Shown: positions 16,730-22,953, counted from the first letter of the stretch. The stretch is DNA of 23,642 nt from Candidatus Omnitrophota bacterium (GCA_021735105.1 JAIPHS010000005.1:1-23642); one strand, 5' to 3'. The notes: generated by a model not told the origin, from the letters alone. Program-made: numbers and translations.

Positions 16730-16736
16730 CTATGCC

Positions 16737-17597
16737 TTACATATTCCTTAAGGCAACCATTTCTTTTTTTCTTTGTTTCATCTTTAAAACCCAATCATAA
16801 GGAATATCTACACAGCCAATTCCGCATAATTTATTAAAATCTTGGTGAAAATCAGAGCCCCCGCTTAATAAAAGATTATTTTCTAAAGCATATTCTTTAT
16901 AAAAAGATTGTTCTTTCTGGCCCATGGTCGGATAAACAGCTTCAATACCGTCAATGCCAAAAGATAAAAAATCATCTATCCACTCTCGCTTAATTAGTTT
17001 ATGAGGATGAGCTAAAAAGGCTAAGCCTCGGCTGCGATGAATAAAATCTATAGCTTCTTTAGAACTAAACCGGCTCTTGCAAATATATCCGGCCTTACCG
17101 GGGCCAAGGTATCTTCTGAAGGCTTCGTAGATAGAATTAACCTGCTTAATCTTTAAAAGATATTTAGCTAAATGAAGGCGAGTAGGTACAATATCTTTGA
17201 CCTCTCTTAATATAGTTTCTTTATCTATAGCTACTCCTTCTAATATTAACCTCTCCACCATCTCTTTAAACCGAATCTGTCTAATCTGATAAGCTTCATC
17301 TATTTTCTTATTAAAAAAATCACTCTTTGTATCAACTAAATAAGCTAGAATATGAACTTCATCATTGTAATAAGAAGTGGTTAATTCCAGCCCTTCTATC
17401 AGCTCTAGAGAACCTAGGTAAGAGTTCTTTTTTACTTCTTCAACAGCTTTTATACAGTCGTGATCTGTAATCGAAATAGAAAAGAGTTTGGCTCCCTTGG
17501 CTTTCTCTACTAGCTCTTTAGGAGATAAAATTCCATCGGAATAATAGCTATGTATATGTAGATCGCACTTTTTTATTTTTTTACCTTTTTTAAACAT
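16737..17597 (-). CDS. PHP-domain phosphoesterase (YciV/TrpH-like)
   Basis: The 286-residue protein has the metal-binding motifs of the PHP superfamily: CDLHIHSYYSDG (Asp12, His14, His16, Asp21), SITDHD (44-47), EGLELTT (Glu71) followed by His82, LAHPHK, and a closing GGSDFHQ. Spacing and the phrase DGILSPKELVEKAK resemble the YciV/TrpH group, whose members hydrolyse 3',5'-nucleoside bisphosphates or trim RNA 5' ends. It starts 3 bp after nusB and ends 7 bp before ribD, so it belongs to that operon. The HisB in this window has no phosphatase domain, so a histidinol-phosphatase role is worth a thought, but the sequence is closer to YciV than to HisJ. Confidence 0.8.
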   Translation of the reverse strand: MFKKGKKIKKCDLHIHSYYSDGILSPKELVEKAKGAKLFSISITDHDCIKAVEEVKKNSYLGSLELIEGLELTTSYYNDEVHILAYLVDTKSDFFNKKIDEAYQIRQIRFKEMVERLILEGVAIDKETILREVKDIVPTRLHLAKYLLKIKQVNSIYEAFRRYLGPGKAGYICKSRFSSKEAIDFIHRSRGLAFLAHPHKLIKREWIDDFLSFGIDGIEAVYPTMGQKEQSFYKEYALENNLLLSGGSDFHQDFNKLCGIGCVDIPYDWVLKMKQRKKEMVALRNM

Positions 17598-17600
17598 TTA

Positions 17601-18023
17601 TTAGGCCTTTTTTTGAATGGCTTTTTCTGTTTTATAAATTTTATCTAAAATACCATTGACAAACCGAGCTGAATCTAGATCACCATAACGTTTAGCCAGC
17701 TCAATTGCTTCATTTATTGAAACTTTAGGCGGGATATCACCTAAGAAGAAAAGTTCAAAAATTGATAACCTTAAAATGTTTTTATCGACAACTGCCATCC
17801 TATTGATTTCCCAATTTTTAGCATATTTTTTAATTATCGAATCAATTCTATCTTTATTAGAAATAATACCTTTAACTAATTGAGAAAAGAAGTTAACAAT
17901 TAATTCGTCTTTTATAGTTTTGGCTAGAGTTCCGGAAAGAACTTCTTGAGGGTTGGCCTTAGATATTTCTATCTGATAAAGAAGGCAAAGAGCAATGTCA
18001 CGTGCTTTTGATCGAGATCTCAT
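17601..18023 (-). CDS. nusB: Transcription antitermination factor NusB
   Basis: The 140-residue all-helical protein shows the NusB pattern: SKARDIALCLLYQIEIS at the start, KNWEINRMAVVDKNILRLSIFELFF in the middle, and PPKVSINEAIELAKRYGDLDSARFVNGILDKI at the end (motifs given in parts of the same helices). NusB binds boxA RNA with NusE/S10 and supports rRNA antitermination. Its position after ribH is a very common arrangement. The start ATG has no evident ribosome-binding site, and its upstream gap is filled by heptamer repeats. Confidence 0.93.
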   Translation of the reverse strand: MRSRSKARDIALCLLYQIEISKANPQEVLSGTLAKTIKDELIVNFFSQLVKGIISNKDRIDSIIKKYAKNWEINRMAVVDKNILRLSIFELFFLGDIPPKVSINEAIELAKRYGDLDSARFVNGILDKIYKTEKAIQKKA

Positions 18024-18047
18024 ATTTAAAACAACAGTTAATTCACT

Positions 18048-18147
18048 AGTCCATAGTCCTATGTCCGAAGTCCTAGGTCGTTATTTTTACAAATAAATAA
18101 TAAAGATTATTTTTTGACTTTGGACATTAGACGTTGGACCTAGGACT
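18048..18147. repeat. Inverted pair of degenerate heptamer arrays (GTCC type) between ribH and nusB
   Basis: Five successive 7-bp units, AGTCCAT, AGTCCTA, TGTCCGA, AGTCCTA, GGTCGTT, run from 18048 to 18082. Five more in the opposite orientation (TTTGACT, TTGGACA, TTAGACG, TTGGACC, TAGGACT) run from 18113 to 18147. A 30-bp AT-rich spacer separates them. The unit consensus is about nGTCCnA. The second array ends 2 bp from the ribH stop codon. The arms can pair as a long imperfect hairpin in the mRNA. Confidence 0.8.
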
Positions 18148-18149
18148 TT

Positions 18150-18608
18150 TTACAATTGACTGTATAGATTAGCCATCTCAAGGGCAGAAAAAGCCGCATC
18201 AGAACCTTTATTGCCCTGTTTAGTTCCAGATCTTTCTGTTGCTTGTTCAATAGTATCGGCGGTAATAATACCAAAAGATATGGGAGTCTTTTTGTCTTGA
18301 GCCGCCTTAGCTACACCTTTGGCAACTTCAGATGATATATATTCAAAATGAGGTGTATCGCCTCTAATAACTACGCCTAAAGTCACTACTGCATCAAATT
18401 TATTAAGCTGTAACTTTGATAAGATTTGAGGTATTTCATATGCACCTGGAGACCAATAGATAGAAATATTCTTACCATCTGTATCGCACTTTTTTAAAGT
18501 ATCTAAGCAGCCTTCCAGCAACCGCTTACTTATTGACTCATTAAAACGTGAAACCACTACAGCTATTTTTTTACCTTTACCATCAAATTTTCCTTTAATT
18601 TCTTTCAT
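18150..18608 (-). CDS. ribH: 6,7-dimethyl-8-ribityllumazine synthase RibH
   Basis: RibH condenses the RibA/RibD-derived aminopyrimidine with 3,4-dihydroxy-2-butanone 4-phosphate to form lumazine, usually as a 60-mer shell or pentamer. In the 152 residues: VVVSRFNESISKRLLEG, WSPGAYEIP (phosphate/substrate loop), LGVVIRGDTPHFEYIS with the catalytic His87, and SFGIITADTIEQATERSG. Length is normal. The ribosome-binding site GGAGG lies 4 bases before the ATG, and part of it is inside a predicted hairpin arm. It lies 132 bp downstream of ribBA and upstream of nusB. Confidence 0.95.
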   Translation of the reverse strand: MKEIKGKFDGKGKKIAVVVSRFNESISKRLLEGCLDTLKKCDTDGKNISIYWSPGAYEIPQILSKLQLNKFDAVVTLGVVIRGDTPHFEYISSEVAKGVAKAAQDKKTPISFGIITADTIEQATERSGTKQGNKGSDAAFSALEMANLYSQL

Positions 18609-18740
18609 AATACCTCCATTAAAAATGAATATATTCAGGTGTTATTCCTCTATTTTTAATGGCATCGAGCCGACTTCCTCGGCGAGATGCCTTATACTTA
18701 ATGCAATTATTTAGCGAATACCTTAATAAATACAATTATA
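18609..18740 (-). promoter_or_regulatory. Structured ribH leader with two adjoining hairpins
   Basis: Two stems are visible in the RNA sense. Stem 1 (18661-18691): a 6-bp GGCATC/GATGCC helix, a symmetric 2x2 mismatch, a 5-bp GCCGA/TCGGC helix and a GGAAG loop. Stem 2: a perfect 11-bp CCATTAAAAAT/ATTTTTAATGG helix (18652-18662 with 18616-18626) whose 3' arm includes the first two bases of the GGAGG ribosome-binding site. The stems share two bases. An extended -10 (TGATATAAT, 18743-18735) overlaps the ribBA stop and could drive a leader of roughly 120 nt. The conserved FMN riboswitch core was not found. Confidence 0.5.
18712..18726. repeat. Direct repeat downstream of ribBA (pairs with 19928-19943)
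   Basis: TAGCGAATACCTTAA on the plus strand. It matches the 16-bp TAGCGAAATACCTTAA at the ribBA start with one A missing. Same orientation, about 1.2 kb apart, bracketing ribBA. Confidence 0.6.
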
Positions 18741-19928
18741 TCACAGGATATGATCTAATTTATCTTTTTTTGTATTAAGGTAATAATTATTAAATTTAGC
18801 TAATTTAATTTTAACTGGAACTCTTTCGGTTATTTCTAGGCCATATCCCTGGAGACCGACAATTTTACGCGGATTATTAGTTAAAAGCCTTATCTTTTTA
18901 ACTCCCAAATCTTCTAAAATTTGTGCACCAATACCATAATCACGTAAATCAGGCTCAAAGCCTAAATCAATATTTGCCTCTACTGTATCTTTACCTTGTT
19001 CTTGTAATTTATAAGCTTTAATCTTATTAGCTAAACCAATCCCTCTACCTTCTTGGCGCATATATAAAAGCACTCCGCCGGATTTACCAATCATCTTTAA
19101 TGATTGGTGGAGTTGATTCCCGCAATCACAACGCAGCGAGGAAAGTACATCCCCGGTTAAACACTCTGAATGCACTCTTACTAAAACTGGCTTATCTTTT
19201 TTTAGGTTTTTAGCCAAAGCAAGGTGCTGGCTTTTATCTATATTTGACTGGTATAAAAATAAAGAAAACTCACCGTAGGAGGTAGGAAGTTTAACTTGCT
19301 CAATTAAACTAACTAATTTTTCCCTGCGCCGGCGGTATTCAATTAATGAAGCAATAGTGCAAATTTTTAATTTATGAATTTTGGCAAATTGAACTAAATC
19401 AGGAAACCTTGCCATCGAACCGTCTTCTTTTATTATTTCACAAATTACTCCAGCCGGCTTACAATCTGCTGACTTTGCTAGGTCAACAGCAGCTTCAGTA
19501 TGCCCGGCTCTAACCAATACCCCGCCTTCTTTTGCCTCTAAAGGAAAGAGATGCCCTGGCTTAGTAAGGGAATCAGGGCCGCTCTTTTGATCAATTAAAA
19601 CTTTAATTGTCCTGGCACGGTCATAAGCAGAAATCCCGGTTGTAACTCCTCTCTTTGCATCGGCTGAAATCCGCCATGCAGTTTGAAACCTATCAGAAGA
19701 AGATTTATTTGACATCGGGTCAAGCTGCAGCTTATTTATAACTTTTTTTGTCAAAGGTACGCAAACCAAACCGCGCGCTTCTTTGATCATAAAGTTAATA
19801 ATTTTAGGCGTGGCAAATTGAGCTGCAATTACGATATCTCCCTCATTTTCGCGGGACTCATCATCAACCACAATGACCGGCTTGCCGTTTTTGATATCTT
19901 GGATAACCTCTTCAATTGTATTGATCAT
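18741..19928 (-). CDS. ribBA: Bifunctional DHBP synthase / GTP cyclohydrolase II (RibBA)
   Basis: RibBA makes both riboflavin precursors: 3,4-dihydroxy-2-butanone 4-phosphate from ribulose 5-phosphate, and the diaminopyrimidine from GTP. The DHBP synthase half (1 to about 200) shows VVDDESRENEGDIVIAA, TTGISAYDRARTI, GHLFPL and VRAGHTEAAVDL. The cyclohydrolase II half (about 205-395) shows RVHSECLTGDVLSSLRCDCG with the zinc ligands Cys256, Cys267, Cys269, then LLYMRQEGRGIGLANKI and LLTNNPRKI. Both sets of catalytic residues look intact. Its own promoter lies in the 50-bp gap after rpsI and puts the transcript start close to the ATG; no ribosome-binding site is present. Confidence 0.95.
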   Translation of the reverse strand: MINTIEEVIQDIKNGKPVIVVDDESRENEGDIVIAAQFATPKIINFMIKEARGLVCVPLTKKVINKLQLDPMSNKSSSDRFQTAWRISADAKRGVTTGISAYDRARTIKVLIDQKSGPDSLTKPGHLFPLEAKEGGVLVRAGHTEAAVDLAKSADCKPAGVICEIIKEDGSMARFPDLVQFAKIHKLKICTIASLIEYRRRREKLVSLIEQVKLPTSYGEFSLFLYQSNIDKSQHLALAKNLKKDKPVLVRVHSECLTGDVLSSLRCDCGNQLHQSLKMIGKSGGVLLYMRQEGRGIGLANKIKAYKLQEQGKDTVEANIDLGFEPDLRDYGIGAQILEDLGVKKIRLLTNNPRKIVGLQGYGLEITERVPVKIKLAKFNNYYLNTKKDKLDHIL

Positions 19929-19943
19929 AGCGAAATACCTTAA
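19928..19943. repeat. Direct repeat at the ribBA start (pairs with 18712-18726)
   Basis: TAGCGAAATACCTTAA on the plus strand. It contains the ribBA -10 box and runs up to the start codon. A near-identical copy lies just past the 3' end of the gene. Confidence 0.6.
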
Positions 19944-19965
19944 CTCACAAGGCAGGAGTTGTCAA
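19937..19965 (-). promoter_or_regulatory. ribBA promoter
   Basis: A perfect TTGACA (19965-19960) and TAAGGT (19942-19937) are 17 bases apart. The -10 box ends 8 bases before the ATG at 19928, the same spacing as at rplM and the PilZ gene, predicting a leaderless or nearly leaderless mRNA. The -10 matches only the TAnnnT pattern, so strength may be modest. Confidence 0.6.
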
Positions 19966-19978
19966 GTAGAAGAAAGAA

Positions 19979-20383
19979 TTAGCGTTTGGTCCACTGAAAT
20001 CTCTTGCGGGCACCTTTGCGGCCGTATTTCTTGCGCTCTTTTGCACGAGGATCACGAGTAAGAAAATTCTGTTCTTTAAGGATAGTTTTTAACTCAGGCT
20101 GCCAACGAATTAAACAACGGGCAATCCCTAAAGAAATTGAGCCAGCTTGCCCACTTAAGCCGCCGCCGCTTACCTTTGCCTGGACATCTATAGTTTTATC
20201 TAATTCAGTTGTAATTAAAGGTTTTCTTGCCTGATTCCTGCTATCAACAGTAGTAAAGTAACTATCTATACTTTTGCCATTTACTTTTATAATACCAGAG
20301 CCTTCAGGTAACAATTTTACTCTTGCTACTGATTCTTTACGCCTTCCGGTAGCACTATATATTTTCTCTTCTTCTTTTTCCAT
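19979..20383 (-). CDS. rpsI: Ribosomal protein S9
   Basis: The 134-residue small-subunit protein matches S9 throughout: SATGRRKESVARVKLLPEGSG, VNGKSIDSYF, VSGGGLSGQAGSISLGIARCL, LTRDPRAKERKKYGRKGARK and the C-terminal TKR that reaches the decoding centre. It begins 22 bp after rplM in the standard L13-S9 order. Confidence 0.97.
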   Translation of the reverse strand: MEKEEEKIYSATGRRKESVARVKLLPEGSGIIKVNGKSIDSYFTTVDSRNQARKPLITTELDKTIDVQAKVSGGGLSGQAGSISLGIARCLIRWQPELKTILKEQNFLTRDPRAKERKKYGRKGARKRFQWTKR

Positions 20384-20405
20384 ATTAAATTTTTGGTCTT
20401 AAAAA

Positions 20406-20837
20406 TTATTTCACAGGATAAATTTGCTTTGGTCGTTGAGCAACCTGTTTATGTTCTGTACCAGGATATATTTTTAAAGATCTAAGCATTTCTTTTCTCA
20501 GCAAGTTTTTAGGAAGCATCCCTCCTACTGCATAAAACAAAACTTTGCTGGAGCTCTTTTCAGATAATTCCTCTAGGTTGATCTCCTTTCTGCCTCCGGG
20601 ATAACCTGAATATTTATCATATTTTTTATCTTTTATCTTTTTCCCGGTTACTTTTATTTCTTTTGCATTTATAACCACGACTTTATCCCCGCAAACAGAA
20701 TTAGGGGTATAGTCAGCTTTATGCTTGCCTTGTAGGATTTTAGCTATACGAGTAGCTAAGCGGCCTAAAATTTTTCCTTTAGCGTCTATTAAAACCCAGT
20801 CTTTTTCGTCTTTTCTATAAAATTTAGTCCTACGCAT
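20406..20837 (-). CDS. rplM: Ribosomal protein L13
   Basis: The 143-residue large-subunit protein is full length: DWVLIDAKGKILGRLATRIAKILQGKHKADYTP, GDKVVVINAKEIKVTGKK, the GYPGGRKEINLEEL loop, and GMLPKNLLRKEMLRSLKIYPGTEHKQVAQRP (these are separate conserved stretches). The ATG at 20837 is the only plausible start and has no ribosome-binding site; a consensus promoter ends 8 bases before it, so the mRNA is probably leaderless. Confidence 0.97.
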   Translation of the reverse strand: MRRTKFYRKDEKDWVLIDAKGKILGRLATRIAKILQGKHKADYTPNSVCGDKVVVINAKEIKVTGKKIKDKKYDKYSGYPGGRKEINLEELSEKSSSKVLFYAVGGMLPKNLLRKEMLRSLKIYPGTEHKQVAQRPKQIYPVK

Positions 20838-20845
20838 AGACAGTT

Positions 20846-20873
20846 TTTATACCATATTTTCTCTTCTTGTCAA
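20846..20873 (-). promoter_or_regulatory. Strong rplM-rpsI promoter
   Basis: On the minus strand a perfect TTGACA (20873-20868) is followed after 16 bases by TATAAA (20851-20846), which is preceded by TGG to form an extended -10. The box ends 8 bases before the rplM ATG. Two overlapping palindromes lie directly upstream of the -35. Confidence 0.8.
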
Positions 20874-20894
20874 CAATAATATTATTGGGCCCAA
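20874..20894. repeat. Two overlapping palindromes upstream of the rplM promoter
   Basis: CAATAATATTATTG (20874-20887) and TTGGGCCCAA (20885-20894) are each perfect and share three bases. The first abuts the -35 box. They may be a regulator site, an AT-rich upstream element, or a termination structure for hisA; none of these can be decided here. Confidence 0.5.
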
Positions 20895-20902
20895 CAAAAA
20901 AA

Positions 20903-21610
20903 TCAAATAGCTATTGCCTCTTCTATGCTAATTCTTTTTTCATACAAAGCCTTACCTACTACTACTCCAGCGGCTTGAGGAACAACCTTCCTCAACTTTT
21001 TGATATCACTAAGAGAAGAAACCCCGCCGGAAAAAATTAAATTAAAATGATAATCTTGGGAAATTTGTTTTATCCTGTCAAAATTAAACCCTTCTAAAGT
21101 TCCGTCTCTGGATGTATCAGTATAAATAACCCACTTTATACCTTGTTTCTTAAGATAGTCTAGATACTTAACTATTGATAAATTAATGCTTTCTTGCCAG
21201 CCTTTCACCGCTAATTTGCCCTCTTTTTCATCTACTGCAACTGCTATTTTATCTCCGGCAATTTTTAAAGCTTTTTTTAAAAAATCAGAATCAGTGGCCT
21301 TGGTTCCTAAAATCAACCTTTTTGCCCCAATTGATATAAGTTGTTCGATTTTTTCCAAACTTCTTATACCTCCGCCAACTTCAACAGAAATATCTACTTT
21401 TTTTATAATCTTTTCTATAACCGTTTCATTGTCCCCTTTGGAAAAAACAGCTGACAGATCTACTAGATGAAGCCACTTAGCCCCTTTATTTTTCCACTTT
21501 TTTGCTACAAAAATAGGGTTATCACTATATGCTTTACAATTAGATTCTTTACCTTTAACTAATCTAACTACTTTTTTCTGATATAAATCAATAGCCGGTA
21601 TTATTAACAT
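20903..21610 (-). CDS. hisA: ProFAR isomerase HisA
   Basis: HisA performs the Amadori rearrangement that turns ProFAR into PRFAR in histidine synthesis. The 235-residue (beta/alpha)8 barrel shows IPAIDLYQKKVVRLVKG with the catalytic Asp8, VEVGGGIRS, AVAVDEKEG (Asp127), YTDTSRDGTLEG (Thr164) and IFSGGVSSLSDI. These residues coincide with the numbering of the well-studied Thermotoga enzyme. The start overlaps hisH by 23 bp. It is the last his gene here; hisF, which usually follows, is absent and the next gene is rplM. Confidence 0.96.
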   Translation of the reverse strand: MLIIPAIDLYQKKVVRLVKGKESNCKAYSDNPIFVAKKWKNKGAKWLHLVDLSAVFSKGDNETVIEKIIKKVDISVEVGGGIRSLEKIEQLISIGAKRLILGTKATDSDFLKKALKIAGDKIAVAVDEKEGKLAVKGWQESINLSIVKYLDYLKKQGIKWVIYTDTSRDGTLEGFNFDRIKQISQDYHFNLIFSGGVSSLSDIKKLRKVVPQAAGVVVGKALYEKRISIEEAIAI

Positions 21611-22238
21611 GAGTTAAAAAATTATTTAAAACTTTTAAGCCCTTGGTTTGACTTTTTTCTGGATGAAATTGAATAGCCCAAATATTTTCTTTGTGAATTG
21701 CACAAGTAAAATCCTCACCATATTCAGTAATTGCCAGAGTAACTTCCTCATGGGGTTTACAAAAATAAGAGTGGGCAAAATAAAAGAAACTTTCATCTTC
21801 TATCCCCTCAAACAACTCCTTACCTTTATATTGACTTTGGGCTTTGGACTTTGGGCTTTGAACTTTTCTAATTTGATTCCAACCCATATGGGGAACGATA
21901 AGATTTTTATTATTAAACTTCACAACCTGCCCTTTTATAACCCCTAATCCGGATACTCCTTCTGCTTCACCGCTTTTTTCAAATAAAAGCTGCATCCCCA
22001 AACAAATCCCTAAAAAAGGTACTCCTTGGTTAATTGTTTCTTTTAAAATTTCAATAAGCCCTCTTTTTTTTAACTCAGTTACTGCTTTTCCAAAATGGCC
22101 CACTCCGGGAAAGATAATCTTTTCAGCAGCTAATAAGTCTTTAGGTGAACTGGTAATAATTACTTTTTTGCCTAAAAAAGAGGCAGCATTTTTCACGCTC
22201 TCTAAATTACCCATTCCATAGTCAACTATTACATTCAT
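21588..22238 (-). CDS. hisH: Imidazole glycerol phosphate synthase glutaminase subunit HisH
   Basis: HisH supplies ammonia from glutamine to HisF for ring closure to imidazole glycerol phosphate. The 216-residue class I amidotransferase shows VDYGMGNLESV, FPGVGHFG, GICLGMQLLFE with the nucleophile Cys79, PHMGWNQI, FAHSYF and IQFHPEKSQ with His192 and Glu194, so the triad is complete. Between MGWNQI and the KGKELFEGI segment is a low-complexity insert, KVQSPKSKAQSQ (125-136), encoded by a 7-bp tandem repeat. It probably forms a surface loop. The gene overlaps hisA downstream and has no visible ribosome-binding site. Confidence 0.95.
   Translation of the reverse strand: MNVIVDYGMGNLESVKNAASFLGKKVIITSSPKDLLAAEKIIFPGVGHFGKAVTELKKRGLIEILKETINQGVPFLGICLGMQLLFEKSGEAEGVSGLGVIKGQVVKFNNKNLIVPHMGWNQIRKVQSPKSKAQSQYKGKELFEGIEDESFFYFAHSYFCKPHEEVTLAITEYGEDFTCAIHKENIWAIQFHPEKSQTKGLKVLNNFLTHVNNTGY
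21833..21867. repeat. Heptamer tandem array inside hisH
   Basis: Five adjoining 7-bp units: GACTTTG, GGCTTTG, GACTTTG, GGCTTTG, AACTTTT. On the coding strand the unit is AGYCCAA, the same family as the arrays between ribH and nusB. Thirty-five bases are not a multiple of three, yet the frame is open and HisH motifs continue on both sides. Confidence 0.8.
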
Positions 22239-22249
22239 AATTATCTAGG

Positions 22250-22319
22250 GTTAAGTGATATGGAATATGTGGTAAGTGGATAACTTTTTACTTTTCACTT
22301 ATCACTTAATCCATAATCC
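22250..22319. repeat. Inverted heptamer array between hisB and hisH
   Basis: The 85-bp gap is nearly filled by ten 7-bp units. The left half is built on a TAAGTGA-like unit (GTTAAGT, GATATGG, AATATGT, GGTAAGT, GGATAAC) and the right half on its complement (TTTTTAC, TTTTCAC, TTATCAC, TTAATCC, ATAATCC). The halves can pair as an imperfect hairpin. The unit differs from the GTCC-type arrays elsewhere but shares the period of seven. Confidence 0.7.
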
Positions 22320-22323
22320 TTAG

Positions 22324-22953
22324 TTAATCTATTATCCCCTTGGTTGAAGGAACTCCGCGGCGGCGGGGATCAATCTGGCTGGCTTGATCTATAGCCTTAC
22401 CTAAGGCCTTAAACAAAGCTTCTAAGAGATGGTGTAGATCACCTTCACCAGATTTAATTATATAAACCAAACTTAAGCCTGAATGCTGAATAAAGGCTTC
22501 CAGAAACTCTTCTGCATGGCTAAAATTAAATCCTGTATCATCAAAGGTGCCATTAGCCAGCAGAGTATCAACCAACTCTTTATCTCCACAGCATACTTTC
22601 TTCAGTAAAGAAGGCCTGCCGCTAATATCAAGGTTGGCCTCGACTGCCACTTTATCCATAGTAACAGAAAAACTACCATATCTATTTATGCCTTGCTTGT
22701 CCCCCAACGATTCTTTTAAGCCTTTGCCCAAAGCAATGCCAATATCTTCGATTATATGATGCTGAAGATCTCCCTTAGCTTTAAGTTCCAGATCAAAGAG
22801 CCCATGGAAAACAAATAAAGTAAGTAGATGATTAAGAGGCTGGAAACCTGTATCTATTTTATTTTCACCAGATCCATCAAGATTAAATTGTCCGCTAATA
22901 TCTACTTCATTGGTCTTTCTTTTTAATTGTACTTGTCTTTTTTTATTAAACAT
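22324..22953 (-). CDS. hisB: Imidazoleglycerol-phosphate dehydratase HisB (divergent subfamily)
   Basis: HisB removes water from imidazole glycerol phosphate in a Mn-dependent reaction. The 209-residue protein keeps the metal ligands: His42, His50, the first HHxxE (His65, His66, Glu69), His146, and the second HHxxE (His174, His175, Glu178), plus RYG and SGRP phosphate-binding motifs and the ending GVPSTKG. It departs from the common form in three places: NHLLTLFVFHG in place of DHMLTLFARHG, a gap of about three residues before the first HH, and a longer, Cys-containing stretch (about 117-140) before EEF. No phosphatase domain is fused. The ATG overlaps the hisD stop (TAATG) with GGAG just before it, so the two are translationally coupled. 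Confidence 0.92.
   Translation of the reverse strand: MFNKKRQVQLKRKTNEVDISGQFNLDGSGENKIDTGFQPLNHLLTLFVFHGLFDLELKAKGDLQHHIIEDIGIALGKGLKESLGDKQGINRYGSFSVTMDKVAVEANLDISGRPSLLKKVCCGDKELVDTLLANGTFDDTGFNFSHAEEFLEAFIQHSGLSLVYIIKSGEGDLHHLLEALFKALGKAIDQASQIDPRRRGVPSTKGIID

Noticed and set aside
18048..18147. CRISPR-like array
   Set aside because: The repeat period is 7 bp with no spacers and no cas genes nearby; it is a short tandem repeat.
18609..19978. FMN riboswitch upstream of ribBA or ribH
   Set aside because: The conserved FMN aptamer core sequences are not present in either gap, and the ribBA gap of 50 bp is too short.
20903..20920. Intrinsic terminator at the end of hisA (AATAGCTATT then a T run)
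   Set aside because: The palindrome is AT-only with no loop and lies within the coding sequence, so it is unlikely to end transcription.
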